Source: Melioribacteraceae bacterium
GTDB lineage: Bacteria; Bacteroidota; Ignavibacteria; Ignavibacteriales; Melioribacteraceae
DNA length: 64,000 nt
Assembly: GCA_019638015.1 (NCBI GenBank)
Contig: JAHBUP010000001.1
Span: 310,001 to 374,000, forward strand
Reading direction: 5' to 3'
Below the pieces are notes generated by a model. It was not told the origin of the DNA and did not search any database. It saw nothing but the letters and a program-made list of their open reading frames with translations. Below are positions 54,924 to 63,269 of this stretch, in pieces. The position numbers and the translations under genes were made by a program. The stretch's first letter is position 1; every line of letters begins with the position of its first letter.

Positions 54924-54940
54924 TGGCACAGCAATTGTCA
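54924..54940 (+). promoter_or_regulatory. Sigma54-like promoter of the fliL operon
   Basis: TGGCAC, five bases, TTGTCA, with GG-N10-GT spacing, 27 bases before fliL. It lies just after the flgE terminator, so fliL starts a new unit. Best match to the other copies at cheW and the HEAT operon. Confidence 0.6.
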
Positions 54941-54966
54941 TTTATTAGCCACGAAGGAGTAAAAAA

Positions 54967-55518
54967 ATGGAAGAAAACAACGTAAACATACCAGAACCCC
55001 TTGAATCCGGTGGAGCTAAAAAGGGATTAAATATGAAAGTGCTGATTATTGGAATTCCTCTATTTATAATTCAGCTTGTTGCCGTTTACTTTATTACAGC
55101 CAATATTTTGTTGAGTAGGTTTCATGGTGTTACAACTAAAAGTGGAATTGATTCTACGGAAGTTGGTTCAATGAATGAAGATTCAGTAAAAAATGAGGAA
55201 AACAGAGCAGAATTTGGGAAATTTATTTTTTTAGTTGAAGATCTTATAATTAATCCCGCTAATACCGATGGTAAAAGATTGCTTCTCTCCTCATTGGGAT
55301 TTGATGTTCCCTCAGATGCAGATCATAAAAAACTTCAGGAAAAAGAAATATTATTGAAGGATGCTATCATTTCGGTGATGGGAAGCAAAGAAATACAAAA
55401 ACTATCGAATATCACTTACCGCGATACTTTGAGAATTGAGATTACAGACAAGTTGAAAAAAATTATGCCTGATGTAAAAGTAAACACTATTTATTTCAGT
55501 AAATATATTTTACAATAA
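54967..55518 (+). CDS. fliL: Flagellar basal-body-associated protein FliL
   Basis: 183 residues, one membrane helix near 24-48 (VLIIGIPLFIIQLVAVYFIT) and a periplasmic domain with the FliL pattern FGKFIFLVEDLIINPANTDGKRLLLSSLGF and a C-terminal NTIYFSKYILQ. It surrounds or stabilises the stator units. First gene of the second flagellar unit, behind a sigma54-like element. Strong Shine-Dalgarno AAGGAG upstream. A one-base gap separates it from fliM. Confidence 0.92.
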   Translation: MEENNVNIPEPLESGGAKKGLNMKVLIIGIPLFIIQLVAVYFITANILLSRFHGVTTKSGIDSTEVGSMNEDSVKNEENRAEFGKFIFLVEDLIINPANTDGKRLLLSSLGFDVPSDADHKKLQEKEILLKDAIISVMGSKEIQKLSNITYRDTLRIEITDKLKKIMPDVKVNTIYFSKYILQ

Positions 55519-55519
55519 T

Positions 55520-56503
55520 ATGCCAGAGATATTATCACAACAGGAGATTGATCAGCTACTTAATAATATTAAGAGTGGAGTTGATCAGCAGCAAGAAATT
55601 TCAAATGATAAAGAAGCAATTCTTTTTGATTTTAGACTTCCCAATAGAATTTCAAAAAATCAATTAAGAATTTTAAGAAGCATTTTCGAAAACTTCGCTG
55701 AAAGCTTCTCCTCATTTTTAGTTACAAAACTTCAAACCGTGGTTAACATCAGTGTTACTTCTGTTGATCAAATTTATTATTCCGAATATGTTCTTTCGGT
55801 AGCTAATCCGGCATGTTTATTCACTTTTGAAATTCAGAATACCGATGTAAAGGGAATTTTAGAGCTCAACAATGATTTAGCTCTTTCCTTTGTTGATAAA
55901 CTTTTGGGCGGTAACGGACTTGGTACAAAGCAGACTAAAGTAATTACGCCAATTGAACAGAAGGTTCTTCATGTTGTTGTTGAAAGAATTATGCTTGATC
56001 TTAAAAAATCATGGCAGACAGTTGATAATTTTGAGTTTGAAGTTGAAAGATTTGAGCCGGACATAGATTTTGCTCAGATAACATCTCAAAGTGAATCGGT
56101 TCTATTAATTTCATTTGAAATACTGATCGGCGAGCAATCGTTTTTGATGAATATCTGTTTTGCGACTTTCGCGTTTGATAATATCCTCGCTAAACTATCA
56201 ACACAAAAACTATCTACAATCCGGGCAATGAAATATTATGGTCAATCCGCCCGAGAAGTAATTACACATCATTTAACGAAAACACTATTACCAATTAATG
56301 TTGAGTTAGGAACCACAAAACTTTCTGTTAAAGAAATTATGGAATTGGAAGAGGGGGATATAATTCGTCTTGAAACAAAACTTAGTGATGATCAAAAGAT
56401 TAGAACCGGAAATAAAATATTATTTACAGGGAGATTGGGTGTTTCAAATAATCATAAAGCAATTAAAGTCACAAAAAAAATTGTAAGTCAAACGCAAGTA
56501 TAA
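55520..56503 (+). CDS. fliM: Flagellar motor switch protein FliM
   Basis: 327-residue C-ring subunit. N-terminal EIL-SQQEIDQLL is the CheY-P docking peptide, the central CheC-like domain runs about 45-230, and the C-terminal SpoA domain about 245-320 (VELGTTKLSVKEIMELEEGDIIRLE). Intact docking peptide indicates a functional CheY-controlled switch. Followed 12 bases later by fliN. Confidence 0.95.
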   Translation: MPEILSQQEIDQLLNNIKSGVDQQQEISNDKEAILFDFRLPNRISKNQLRILRSIFENFAESFSSFLVTKLQTVVNISVTSVDQIYYSEYVLSVANPACLFTFEIQNTDVKGILELNNDLALSFVDKLLGGNGLGTKQTKVITPIEQKVLHVVVERIMLDLKKSWQTVDNFEFEVERFEPDIDFAQITSQSESVLLISFEILIGEQSFLMNICFATFAFDNILAKLSTQKLSTIRAMKYYGQSAREVITHHLTKTLLPINVELGTTKLSVKEIMELEEGDIIRLETKLSDDQKIRTGNKILFTGRLGVSNNHKAIKVTKKIVSQTQV

Positions 56504-56515
56504 CAAGGGATTAAC

Positions 56516-56890
56516 ATGGCAGATAACGATTTAACACAGGATACCGGAGAACAAACAAGCAGCATATTAAGCAGTTCTCTAGCTCAATTTGAGGAATTTG
56601 ATGATTCCGGAAGAAGAACCGGCGGCGCAGATGATAAAATGCATTTCTTAAAAGATTTGCCTATGAATATTTATATAGAATTAGGCAGAACTCAGATGCA
56701 GATAAAAGATATTCTTGAGCTTGAAAGAGGATATGTAATTGAACTGGATAAAATGGCGAGCGAACCTGTTGATGTATTCGTAAATAATAAAAAAATTGCA
56801 GAAGGTGAAGTGGTTGTTATAGATAAACATTTTGGTATAAGAATTACCAGTTTGGTCGATCCTCAAAATAGAATGAAGGAATTATTCTAA
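56516..56890 (+). CDS. fliN: Flagellar motor switch protein FliN
   Basis: 124 residues: a variable N-terminus rich in Ser/Glu/Asp and a C-terminal SpoA domain (about 50-122: LPMNIYIELGRTQMQIKDILEL and FGIRITSLVDPQNRMKEL). Lower C-ring, binds FliH and export cargo. Stop codon overlaps the fliO start by one base. Confidence 0.95.
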   Translation: MADNDLTQDTGEQTSSILSSSLAQFEEFDDSGRRTGGADDKMHFLKDLPMNIYIELGRTQMQIKDILELERGYVIELDKMASEPVDVFVNNKKIAEGEVVVIDKHFGIRITSLVDPQNRMKELF

Positions 56891-57228
56891 TGTCAATTTT
56901 CGACATAATACAATCATTACTTCCCCTCGTGGTTATAATTGTTCTGTTAGGCGGAGTATTATATTTTGTGAAAAAATATTCCTATAAACTGAACAGCAAA
57001 AAGTCGAAGGCGCTTAATGTAGATGTAATTTATAATCATTTACTGATGCCCAAAAAATATATCTCGTTTGTTAAACTGCAAGATAAAGTACTGGTGTTAG
57101 GAATAAGTGAAAGTAATATTACTTTATTAAAAGAAATAGATTATGATTCACTGGATGATGATTTTATAGTTGAAGATGCAAAATCCGGATTCATCGATAT
57201 TCTAAAGCAAAATATGGGAATGAGATGA
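56890..57228 (+). CDS. fliO: Flagellar biosynthesis protein FliO
   Basis: 112 residues with one membrane helix near 8-27 and a short basic cytoplasmic tail (SKKSKALNVDVIYN, LQDKVLVLGISESNITLLKEI). Poorly conserved, as usual for FliO; the call rests on place between fliN and fliP and on topology. Assembly factor for the FliP ring. Confidence 0.8.
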   Translation: MSIFDIIQSLLPLVVIIVLLGGVLYFVKKYSYKLNSKKSKALNVDVIYNHLLMPKKYISFVKLQDKVLVLGISESNITLLKEIDYDSLDDDFIVEDAKSGFIDILKQNMGMR

Positions 57229-57986
57229 ATAGGAAAATTTTTTTCATTTCAATTTTAGCATTACTCCTTATTATTGGCGCTTCTCACAGTCAAGTATCCG
57301 CACAGACTATTCCGATTCCTAAAATTGATTTGAATATTGGAGCCGCACAAAATGGGCAGGATGTTTCGGTAACTTTGCAAATTTTACTATTGATGACTGT
57401 ACTCTCACTTGCCCCATCAATAGTGATAATGACAACATCTTACTTAAGAATTATTATTGTATTTCATTTTTTGAAGAGCGCACTGGGTACACAACAAGTG
57501 CCGCCCTCGCAACTCCTGGCTGGAGTAGCGCTCTTCATTACATTTTTTATAATGGCCCCCACCTGGAATCAGGTAAATGAAAATGCTCTTAAACCACTGA
57601 TGGATAATAAAATTACGGTTCAACAGGCTTATGATCAGGGAATTGAACCAATACGTGAGTTTATGTTTAAAAATACCAGAGAAGAAGATTTAGAATTGTT
57701 TCTGGGAATGGCGAAACTGGAAAAACCCTCAAATAGAAATGAAGTTCCTTCTTATGTTTTGATCCCGGCATTTGTGCTGAGTGAACTTAGAGCCGGATTT
57801 ATAATGGGCTTTTTTATGTTTATCCCCTTTATAATGGTTGATTTAATTATATCAAGCATTCTCATGTCGATGGGCATGATGATGATGCCCCCAATGATGA
57901 TTTCGCTTCCATTTAAAATATTATTATTTATTCTTGTTGACGGATGGAATTTAATAGTGGGCTCATTAGTAAGGAGTTTTCAATGA
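57225..57986 (+). CDS. fliP: Flagellar export gate protein FliP
   Basis: 253-residue core of the export gate. Cleavable N-terminal signal (about 1-27), then helices with VTLQILLLMTVLSLAPSIVIMTTSYLRIIIV, the QVPPSQLLAGVALFITFF segment and the methionine-rich plug region SILMSMGMMMMPPMMISLPFKI. The ATGA overlap with fliO indicates coupling. All export-gate genes fliP-Q-R-flhB-flhA are in order here. Confidence 0.96.
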   Translation: MNRKIFFISILALLLIIGASHSQVSAQTIPIPKIDLNIGAAQNGQDVSVTLQILLLMTVLSLAPSIVIMTTSYLRIIIVFHFLKSALGTQQVPPSQLLAGVALFITFFIMAPTWNQVNENALKPLMDNKITVQQAYDQGIEPIREFMFKNTREEDLELFLGMAKLEKPSNRNEVPSYVLIPAFVLSELRAGFIMGFFMFIPFIMVDLIISSILMSMGMMMMPPMMISLPFKILLFILVDGWNLIVGSLVRSFQ

Positions 57987-58249
57987 CCCCCGAATTAGTT
58001 ATTGAGGTTTTAAAGGAATTCTTTTTCACAACCTTTTTAATATTACTCCCAATATTAGGAGTAGCGCTTGTGATAGGAATCTTTATTTCAATATTTCAGG
58101 CAGCAACTTCTATTCAGGAAATGACTCTTACTTTTGTCCCGAAACTGATAGCTACTGCAGCGGTTGTCATTTTATTACTGCCCTGGATTGTAGATAAGCT
58201 TGTATCCTTTACCATTAAAATGTTAACAATGTATCAAAACATATCCTGA
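57983..58249 (+). CDS. fliQ: Flagellar export gate protein FliQ
   Basis: 88 residues, two membrane helices (about 17-40 and 52-75) with the FQAATSIQEMTLTFVPKL loop, the family hallmark. The frame extends 13 residues upstream, but the ATG at 57983 overlaps the fliP stop and has AAGGAG before it. Abuts fliR. Confidence 0.95.
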   Translation: MTPELVIEVLKEFFFTTFLILLPILGVALVIGIFISIFQAATSIQEMTLTFVPKLIATAAVVILLLPWIVDKLVSFTIKMLTMYQNIS

Positions 58250-59025
58250 TGGAAGAGATTGTAATTGCCGATTTTTTAATTGTTCTATATGTGTTTATCC
58301 GCGTGCTCTCTATGTTTGTAGCCGCTCCAGTATTTTCAAACACATCAATTCCCCCTCTCGGCAAAATCTTTTTAGCGATGGTAATAGCATACATTACATT
58401 TTTAACCATAAACAAAACAAACTTGGTGCTGGATGCAAATCTTTACTCAATCGCATTTAATGTAATTAAAGAAATTATTACAGGCTACATAATGGGTTTT
58501 ATGCTCAATTTTGTTTTTATGGCAATCTCTTATGCGGGACACTTTATAGGTTTTAACATGGGATTGATGTTTGCCGAAGTATTAAATCCATTTGAAGAAA
58601 CCTCCGGTAATATTATGGGTGATGTAGTGTATTATGGCGCAATAATGATTTTTATTTTAATTAATGGTCATCATTATTTGATTCAAGGAGTGGTTGCTTC
58701 CTTTTCTGTTGTACCGATAGGAAAGTATGCAATAACACAACCCTTAATAGATTTATTGATAAAATATTCCTTCTCTGTATTTACTATCGCGATAAAAATA
58801 GCTTCTCCAATTCTTGTTTCATTTTTTTTAATTCATATTGCAGAGGGTATTATCGCAAGAGTAATCCCCAATATTCAAGTCTTTTTTATTACACAACCAT
58901 TAAAAATTGGTGTTGGTCTTCTTCTTATGGTTTCGTTGATACCAATTTATATGTATATGATAAAGATTCTTCTTCAAGGATATCAGGATAAATTAACAGA
59001 AATTATTAACGCTATGAGTGTTTGA
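58249..59025 (+). CDS. fliR: Flagellar export gate protein FliR
   Basis: 258 residues, about six hydrophobic segments, with VLSMFVAAPVFSNTSIPPLGKIFLAM near the N-terminus and the ISYAGHFIGFNMGLMFAEVLNP loop, which is the FliR signature. Start overlaps the fliQ stop by one base; the stop lies just before flhB. Completes the P5Q4R1 gate complex. Confidence 0.95.
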   Translation: MEEIVIADFLIVLYVFIRVLSMFVAAPVFSNTSIPPLGKIFLAMVIAYITFLTINKTNLVLDANLYSIAFNVIKEIITGYIMGFMLNFVFMAISYAGHFIGFNMGLMFAEVLNPFEETSGNIMGDVVYYGAIMIFILINGHHYLIQGVVASFSVVPIGKYAITQPLIDLLIKYSFSVFTIAIKIASPILVSFFLIHIAEGIIARVIPNIQVFFITQPLKIGVGLLLMVSLIPIYMYMIKILLQGYQDKLTEIINAMSV

Positions 59026-59026
59026 G

Positions 59027-60112
59027 ATGGCAGGACAAGAAGGACAGGAAAAAACCGAACAACCGACCTCGAAAAAGCTTTCGGATGCGAGGGATAAAGG
59101 ACAGGTTTCTAAAAGTACAGAGATAAACTCATTAGCCGCTTTTGGGAGTGGATTAATACTTATATACTTAACACGCGGTTTTATTGGTGAGCAGTTCAGA
59201 ATATTTTCTGTTGAAGTATTTGGAAAATTAGATACATTTCATATGAATGCCTCTCTGCTTCAGGGTTATTTTATTAAATGGGCAATCTTCTTTTTTTTAG
59301 TTACATCACCTGTTATTGCGGCGGTTGTTGTATTTGCCTTTGTAAGTAATCTATCTCAGTTTTCTTTCAAGTTTGCGGGGCAAGCGCTAAAGCCCAAATT
59401 GGATAAATTTAATGTTGTCTCATCTCTCAAGAGAATGTTCTTTTCTTCAAAATCGGTTGTGGAATTAGCAAAATCGGTAGTTAAGCTTATTCTCGTTGGA
59501 ACATTCAGCTACTACATTATTAGCGATCTTGTTGATAATACTACAAAACTTGTTGAGCTTTCTTTAGAGGAAATAGTAGCCTTCATGTTGGATTCGGCAT
59601 TCTCCCTAATCTGGAAAATAGTTTTATTTTTTACAGTAATTGCTGCGGTAGATTATATCTTTCAAAGAAAAAAGTTTAATAAAGATATGATGATGAGCAA
59701 GCAGGAAGTAAAAGAGGAAACTAAACAGCAGGAAGGGGATCCTCAGGTTAAAGGAAGACAGAGAAGTGTAATGTTCAAAGCTTCAAAACAGAGAATGATG
59801 AAGGAAATTCCTACCGCCGATGTTATAATTACAAACCCTACTCACTTTGCTATCGCTTTAAAGTATGATACAACTAAAAACCGTGCGCCTAAAGTTGTTG
59901 CAAAAGGAGTTGATGAACTTGCACAAAGAATTAAGGCAATTGGTGTTGAGCATAATGTACCATTGTTTGAGGATAGGGAACTGGCAAGAGCTTTGTATAA
60001 AACATGCGATGTTGGAGATGAAATACCTGCAAAATTGTTCCAGGCTGTCGCAAAAATATTAGCATATATATTCCAGATGAAACGACTCAAAAAGAAGAGG
60101 AGTATTGTTTAA
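59027..60112 (+). CDS. flhB: Flagellar export switch protein FlhB
   Basis: 361 residues: four membrane helices in the first ~210 residues and a cytoplasmic autocleaving domain with N270-P-T-H273, the conserved cleavage site that governs hook-to-filament substrate switching. N-terminal QEKTEQPTSKKLSDARDKGQVSKS is typical. The ORF could start at a GTG at 59018, but the ATG at 59027 is preferred. Directly abuts flhA. Confidence 0.96.
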   Translation: MAGQEGQEKTEQPTSKKLSDARDKGQVSKSTEINSLAAFGSGLILIYLTRGFIGEQFRIFSVEVFGKLDTFHMNASLLQGYFIKWAIFFFLVTSPVIAAVVVFAFVSNLSQFSFKFAGQALKPKLDKFNVVSSLKRMFFSSKSVVELAKSVVKLILVGTFSYYIISDLVDNTTKLVELSLEEIVAFMLDSAFSLIWKIVLFFTVIAAVDYIFQRKKFNKDMMMSKQEVKEETKQQEGDPQVKGRQRSVMFKASKQRMMKEIPTADVIITNPTHFAIALKYDTTKNRAPKVVAKGVDELAQRIKAIGVEHNVPLFEDRELARALYKTCDVGDEIPAKLFQAVAKILAYIFQMKRLKKKRSIV

Positions 60113-62164
60113 GTGAAGGGTCTCAATAATAATTCAGATATAGTTTTAGCTTTCGGCTTAATTTTAATGCTGGGGCTATTGCTCATTCCACTCCCGGCAC
60201 CAATGCTCGACTTTTTACTTGCGATAAATATTACACTTTCAATTTTAGTTCTTATCGTTTCACTATACATAAAATCACCACTGGACATTTCGGTTTTTCC
60301 CGGGTTACTATTAGTTACAACCTTATTTAGACTTGGCTTAAATATTAGTTCAACTAGATTAATTTTAATTGATGGTTATGCCGGAGCTGTAATTGAGTCG
60401 TTCGGCTCATTTGTTGTTGGCGGAAATTATGTTGTTGGTGTAATTATATTCGTCATCTTAGTGGTTATTCAATTTATAGTAATTATCAAAGGTTCTGGTA
60501 GAATCTCCGAAGTTGCGGCAAGATTTACACTTGACGCAATGCCCGGAAAACAAATGGCTATTGATGCAGATTTAAATACAGGTCTAATTAGTGAAGCAGA
60601 TGCAAGAAAAAGAAGAGATGATATTTCCCGCGAAGCAGAATTTTATGGGGCGATGGACGGTGCCAGTAAGTTTGTTAAGGGAGATGCAATTGCTGGTTTA
60701 ATTATAAATGGCGTTAATATTATTGGCGGTTTTATTATTGGTGTGGCTCAAAGAGGAATGCCATTTACAGATGCAATACAATCTTATACTATATTAACTA
60801 TCGGTGATGGGTTGGTTTCTCAAATTCCGGCTTTAATTATTGCAACTGCCGCGGGACTAGTAGTAACAAGAAGTTCATCCGGATCTGCACTTGATCTCCA
60901 GATGAAAACACAATTATTTTCAAATCCCAGAGTATTAGGTACTGTTTCCGGCTCCGCGCTTCTTTTTGGATTTATTCCAGGTATGCCAACAATTCCATTC
61001 GTTATACTAAGTATTGCGTTAGGAACATCATCATATATGATGTCAAAAAAGAAAAAACTAAAAGCCGCAGAAACAATTGTTGATGAATCAACACTTCCCG
61101 AAGTTAAAGAAGATAAAGTTGAACAATATTTACAAGTGGACCCAATAGAAATTGAAATTGGGTATGGGTTGATTAGTTTAGTCGATGAAAGACAGGGTGG
61201 AAATTTGTTTCAAAAAATTTCATCAACACGAAAACTTATTGCGCTGGAATTTGGTATTCTTATTCCTCCTGTTAGAGTTAGAGATAATCTGCAGCTACCA
61301 CCAAATGAATATATTGTTAAGATAAAAGGTAATATTGTAGCCAATTACGAAATTTATCCCGATAATTTTTTAGCCATGAATCCAGGACATATTGATGAAC
61401 AGCTCAATGGTTCTGTAACAACAGATCCCGCATTTGGACTTCAAAGTTACTGGGTTAAAGCTGAAGAAAAAGATAGAGCGGAACTGTTGGGATATACGGT
61501 TGTGGATTGTATCTCCGTTATGTCTACTCATCTTCAAGAAGTATTAAAACGCAATTTTGATAAAATACTTTCAAGACAAGAAGTAAAGCAGTTGTTAGAA
61601 AATATTAAAAAAGACTATCCAGCCGTTGTTGAAGAGGTGAATCCCGAAACTCTAAATTTAGGTACTATTCAAAAAGTACTTCAAAATTTGCTTAAGGAGA
61701 GTATTCCAATAAAAGATTTTGTTCAAATTCTTGAAGCGCTTATCGATTATTCCAAAACAACAAAAAATATTGACGTTCTCACAGAATATGTTAGGCATAC
61801 AATTGGCGATACAATAGCTAATCTATATAAAGATAGTAATGGACTAATACACGCTGCCGCATTAAGCGAAGAACTAGAATCGGCCATAACCCGCTCACTG
61901 CAGGCTCAAAAAGATAGCGTTGTTACATTAGGTTTGAGTCCGACAGTTTTGCGTGAGTTAAACAATCAGCTTAAAGAAACAATTCAAAAATTTATTAGTA
62001 TGGGATATCCGCCAATTATTATTACCGCGGCAACAATTCGTCCATATTTTTACAGATTGATTAACAGCAGCTTCCCGGAATTGGCTGTTTTATCATACAC
62101 AGAATTACCATCAAATATTGAACTTGAATTTATTGGAAAGGTAGAGGTTTCATATGCAAATTAA
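60113..62164 (+). CDS. flhA: Flagellar export protein FlhA
   Basis: 683-residue export-gate protein: about eight membrane helices in the first ~320 residues, the FHIPEP-family cytoplasmic loop (MPGKQMAIDADLNTGLI and REAEFYGAMDGASKFVKGDAI), then a nonameric cytoplasmic domain. Start is a GTG at 60113 immediately after the flhB stop. Overlaps flhF by 11 bases. Confidence 0.97.
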   Translation: MKGLNNNSDIVLAFGLILMLGLLLIPLPAPMLDFLLAINITLSILVLIVSLYIKSPLDISVFPGLLLVTTLFRLGLNISSTRLILIDGYAGAVIESFGSFVVGGNYVVGVIIFVILVVIQFIVIIKGSGRISEVAARFTLDAMPGKQMAIDADLNTGLISEADARKRRDDISREAEFYGAMDGASKFVKGDAIAGLIINGVNIIGGFIIGVAQRGMPFTDAIQSYTILTIGDGLVSQIPALIIATAAGLVVTRSSSGSALDLQMKTQLFSNPRVLGTVSGSALLFGFIPGMPTIPFVILSIALGTSSYMMSKKKKLKAAETIVDESTLPEVKEDKVEQYLQVDPIEIEIGYGLISLVDERQGGNLFQKISSTRKLIALEFGILIPPVRVRDNLQLPPNEYIVKIKGNIVANYEIYPDNFLAMNPGHIDEQLNGSVTTDPAFGLQSYWVKAEEKDRAELLGYTVVDCISVMSTHLQEVLKRNFDKILSRQEVKQLLENIKKDYPAVVEEVNPETLNLGTIQKVLQNLLKESIPIKDFVQILEALIDYSKTTKNIDVLTEYVRHTIGDTIANLYKDSNGLIHAAALSEELESAITRSLQAQKDSVVTLGLSPTVLRELNNQLKETIQKFISMGYPPIIITAATIRPYFYRLINSSFPELAVLSYTELPSNIELEFIGKVEVSYAN

Positions 62165-63269
62165 AAAATTTATTGCCCCAACTTTAAAAGAAGCCACACA
62201 ACAAATGAAAGATGAACTCGGGATTGAAGCGATTATTCTTGGTACAAGAGTTCTCGAAGGTGATAAAAGATTTGGAATGCGAAAAGTATATGAAATCACC
62301 GCCGGAATGGAGGAGAGTGCAGAAAAAAAGAAAGTTAGCAAGAAAGCTGAATCGAAAGCTGATCTTGATTTTGCTACCGAAATAGAAGCGTTGGCAAATA
62401 AAATCTACTCTAAAAAATCGAAGGAAGATAAACCGGAAGTAGATAGTGCTAAAGCTTCCTCTTCAAAGGAAATAAAATCGAAATACCAAAAAGAGATTGC
62501 TGAAATTTCCGAAACATTAGTAATGAGAGAAGTTCAGAAAAATATAGTTAATAAGATTACGACTCACTTAACTGAATCCTCACAATTTACTGAAGATATT
62601 AATCTCGAAAATTTCCTCCTTTCTTCAATGGCTTCTATGATACCAACTACAAATTTTAAGGTAACGAAACAAAAAACAAATAAAATAGCGCTCGTTGGAC
62701 CAACCGGTGTTGGCAAAACAACATGTATCGCAAAGCTCGCAATTATTTCAAAATTGATCCATAAACTTAATGTGGGATTAATTTCAATTGATACATACCG
62801 GCTTGGCGCAATTGATCAACTCCGGATTTTCTCCGAAATAAGCGATATTGAAATGGCTGTTGCATACGAACCAGCAGATATTCCCAAGCTCATCAAGAAA
62901 TTCAAAAATAAGAATCTGATTTTCATTGATACGATAGGCAGAAGTCAAAAAGCAAAAGACAATTTGGACGAGATTAAAAAATATTTGGATGCCGCTCAGG
63001 TTGATGAAACAATTCTTGTAATGAACTCAACAAGTTCAACAAGAACATTGAATGATGTTGCTGAAAAGTTCAAATCTCTCAATTATAATTCGATAATCTT
63101 TTCGAAAATTGATGAAGCCGTAGCCTATGGAAACATTATGAATGTTGCAGTTACTCATAATAAACCGGTAATGTTTTTAACTAACGGACAAGTAATTCCA
63201 GATGATATAATTTCGGTTAACTCACAATTTTTAGCTAATATGGTTTTCACCGGAAAACTTTACAAATGA
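62154..63269 (+). CDS. flhF: Flagellar SRP-like GTPase FlhF
   Basis: 371 residues: short N-terminal B domain with MQIKKFIAPTLKEATQQMKDELG, a Lys/Ser/Glu-rich linker (about 55-120) and an NG GTPase domain with the P-loop GPTGVGKTT (182-190), then SIDTYRLGAIDQL. The G3 motif reads FIDTIGRS, whereas DTAGRS is usual in SRP GTPases. FlhF sets flagellum number and place at the pole. Overlaps flhG by four bases. Confidence 0.95.
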   Translation: MQIKKFIAPTLKEATQQMKDELGIEAIILGTRVLEGDKRFGMRKVYEITAGMEESAEKKKVSKKAESKADLDFATEIEALANKIYSKKSKEDKPEVDSAKASSSKEIKSKYQKEIAEISETLVMREVQKNIVNKITTHLTESSQFTEDINLENFLLSSMASMIPTTNFKVTKQKTNKIALVGPTGVGKTTCIAKLAIISKLIHKLNVGLISIDTYRLGAIDQLRIFSEISDIEMAVAYEPADIPKLIKKFKNKNLIFIDTIGRSQKAKDNLDEIKKYLDAAQVDETILVMNSTSSTRTLNDVAEKFKSLNYNSIIFSKIDEAVAYGNIMNVAVTHNKPVMFLTNGQVIPDDIISVNSQFLANMVFTGKLYK

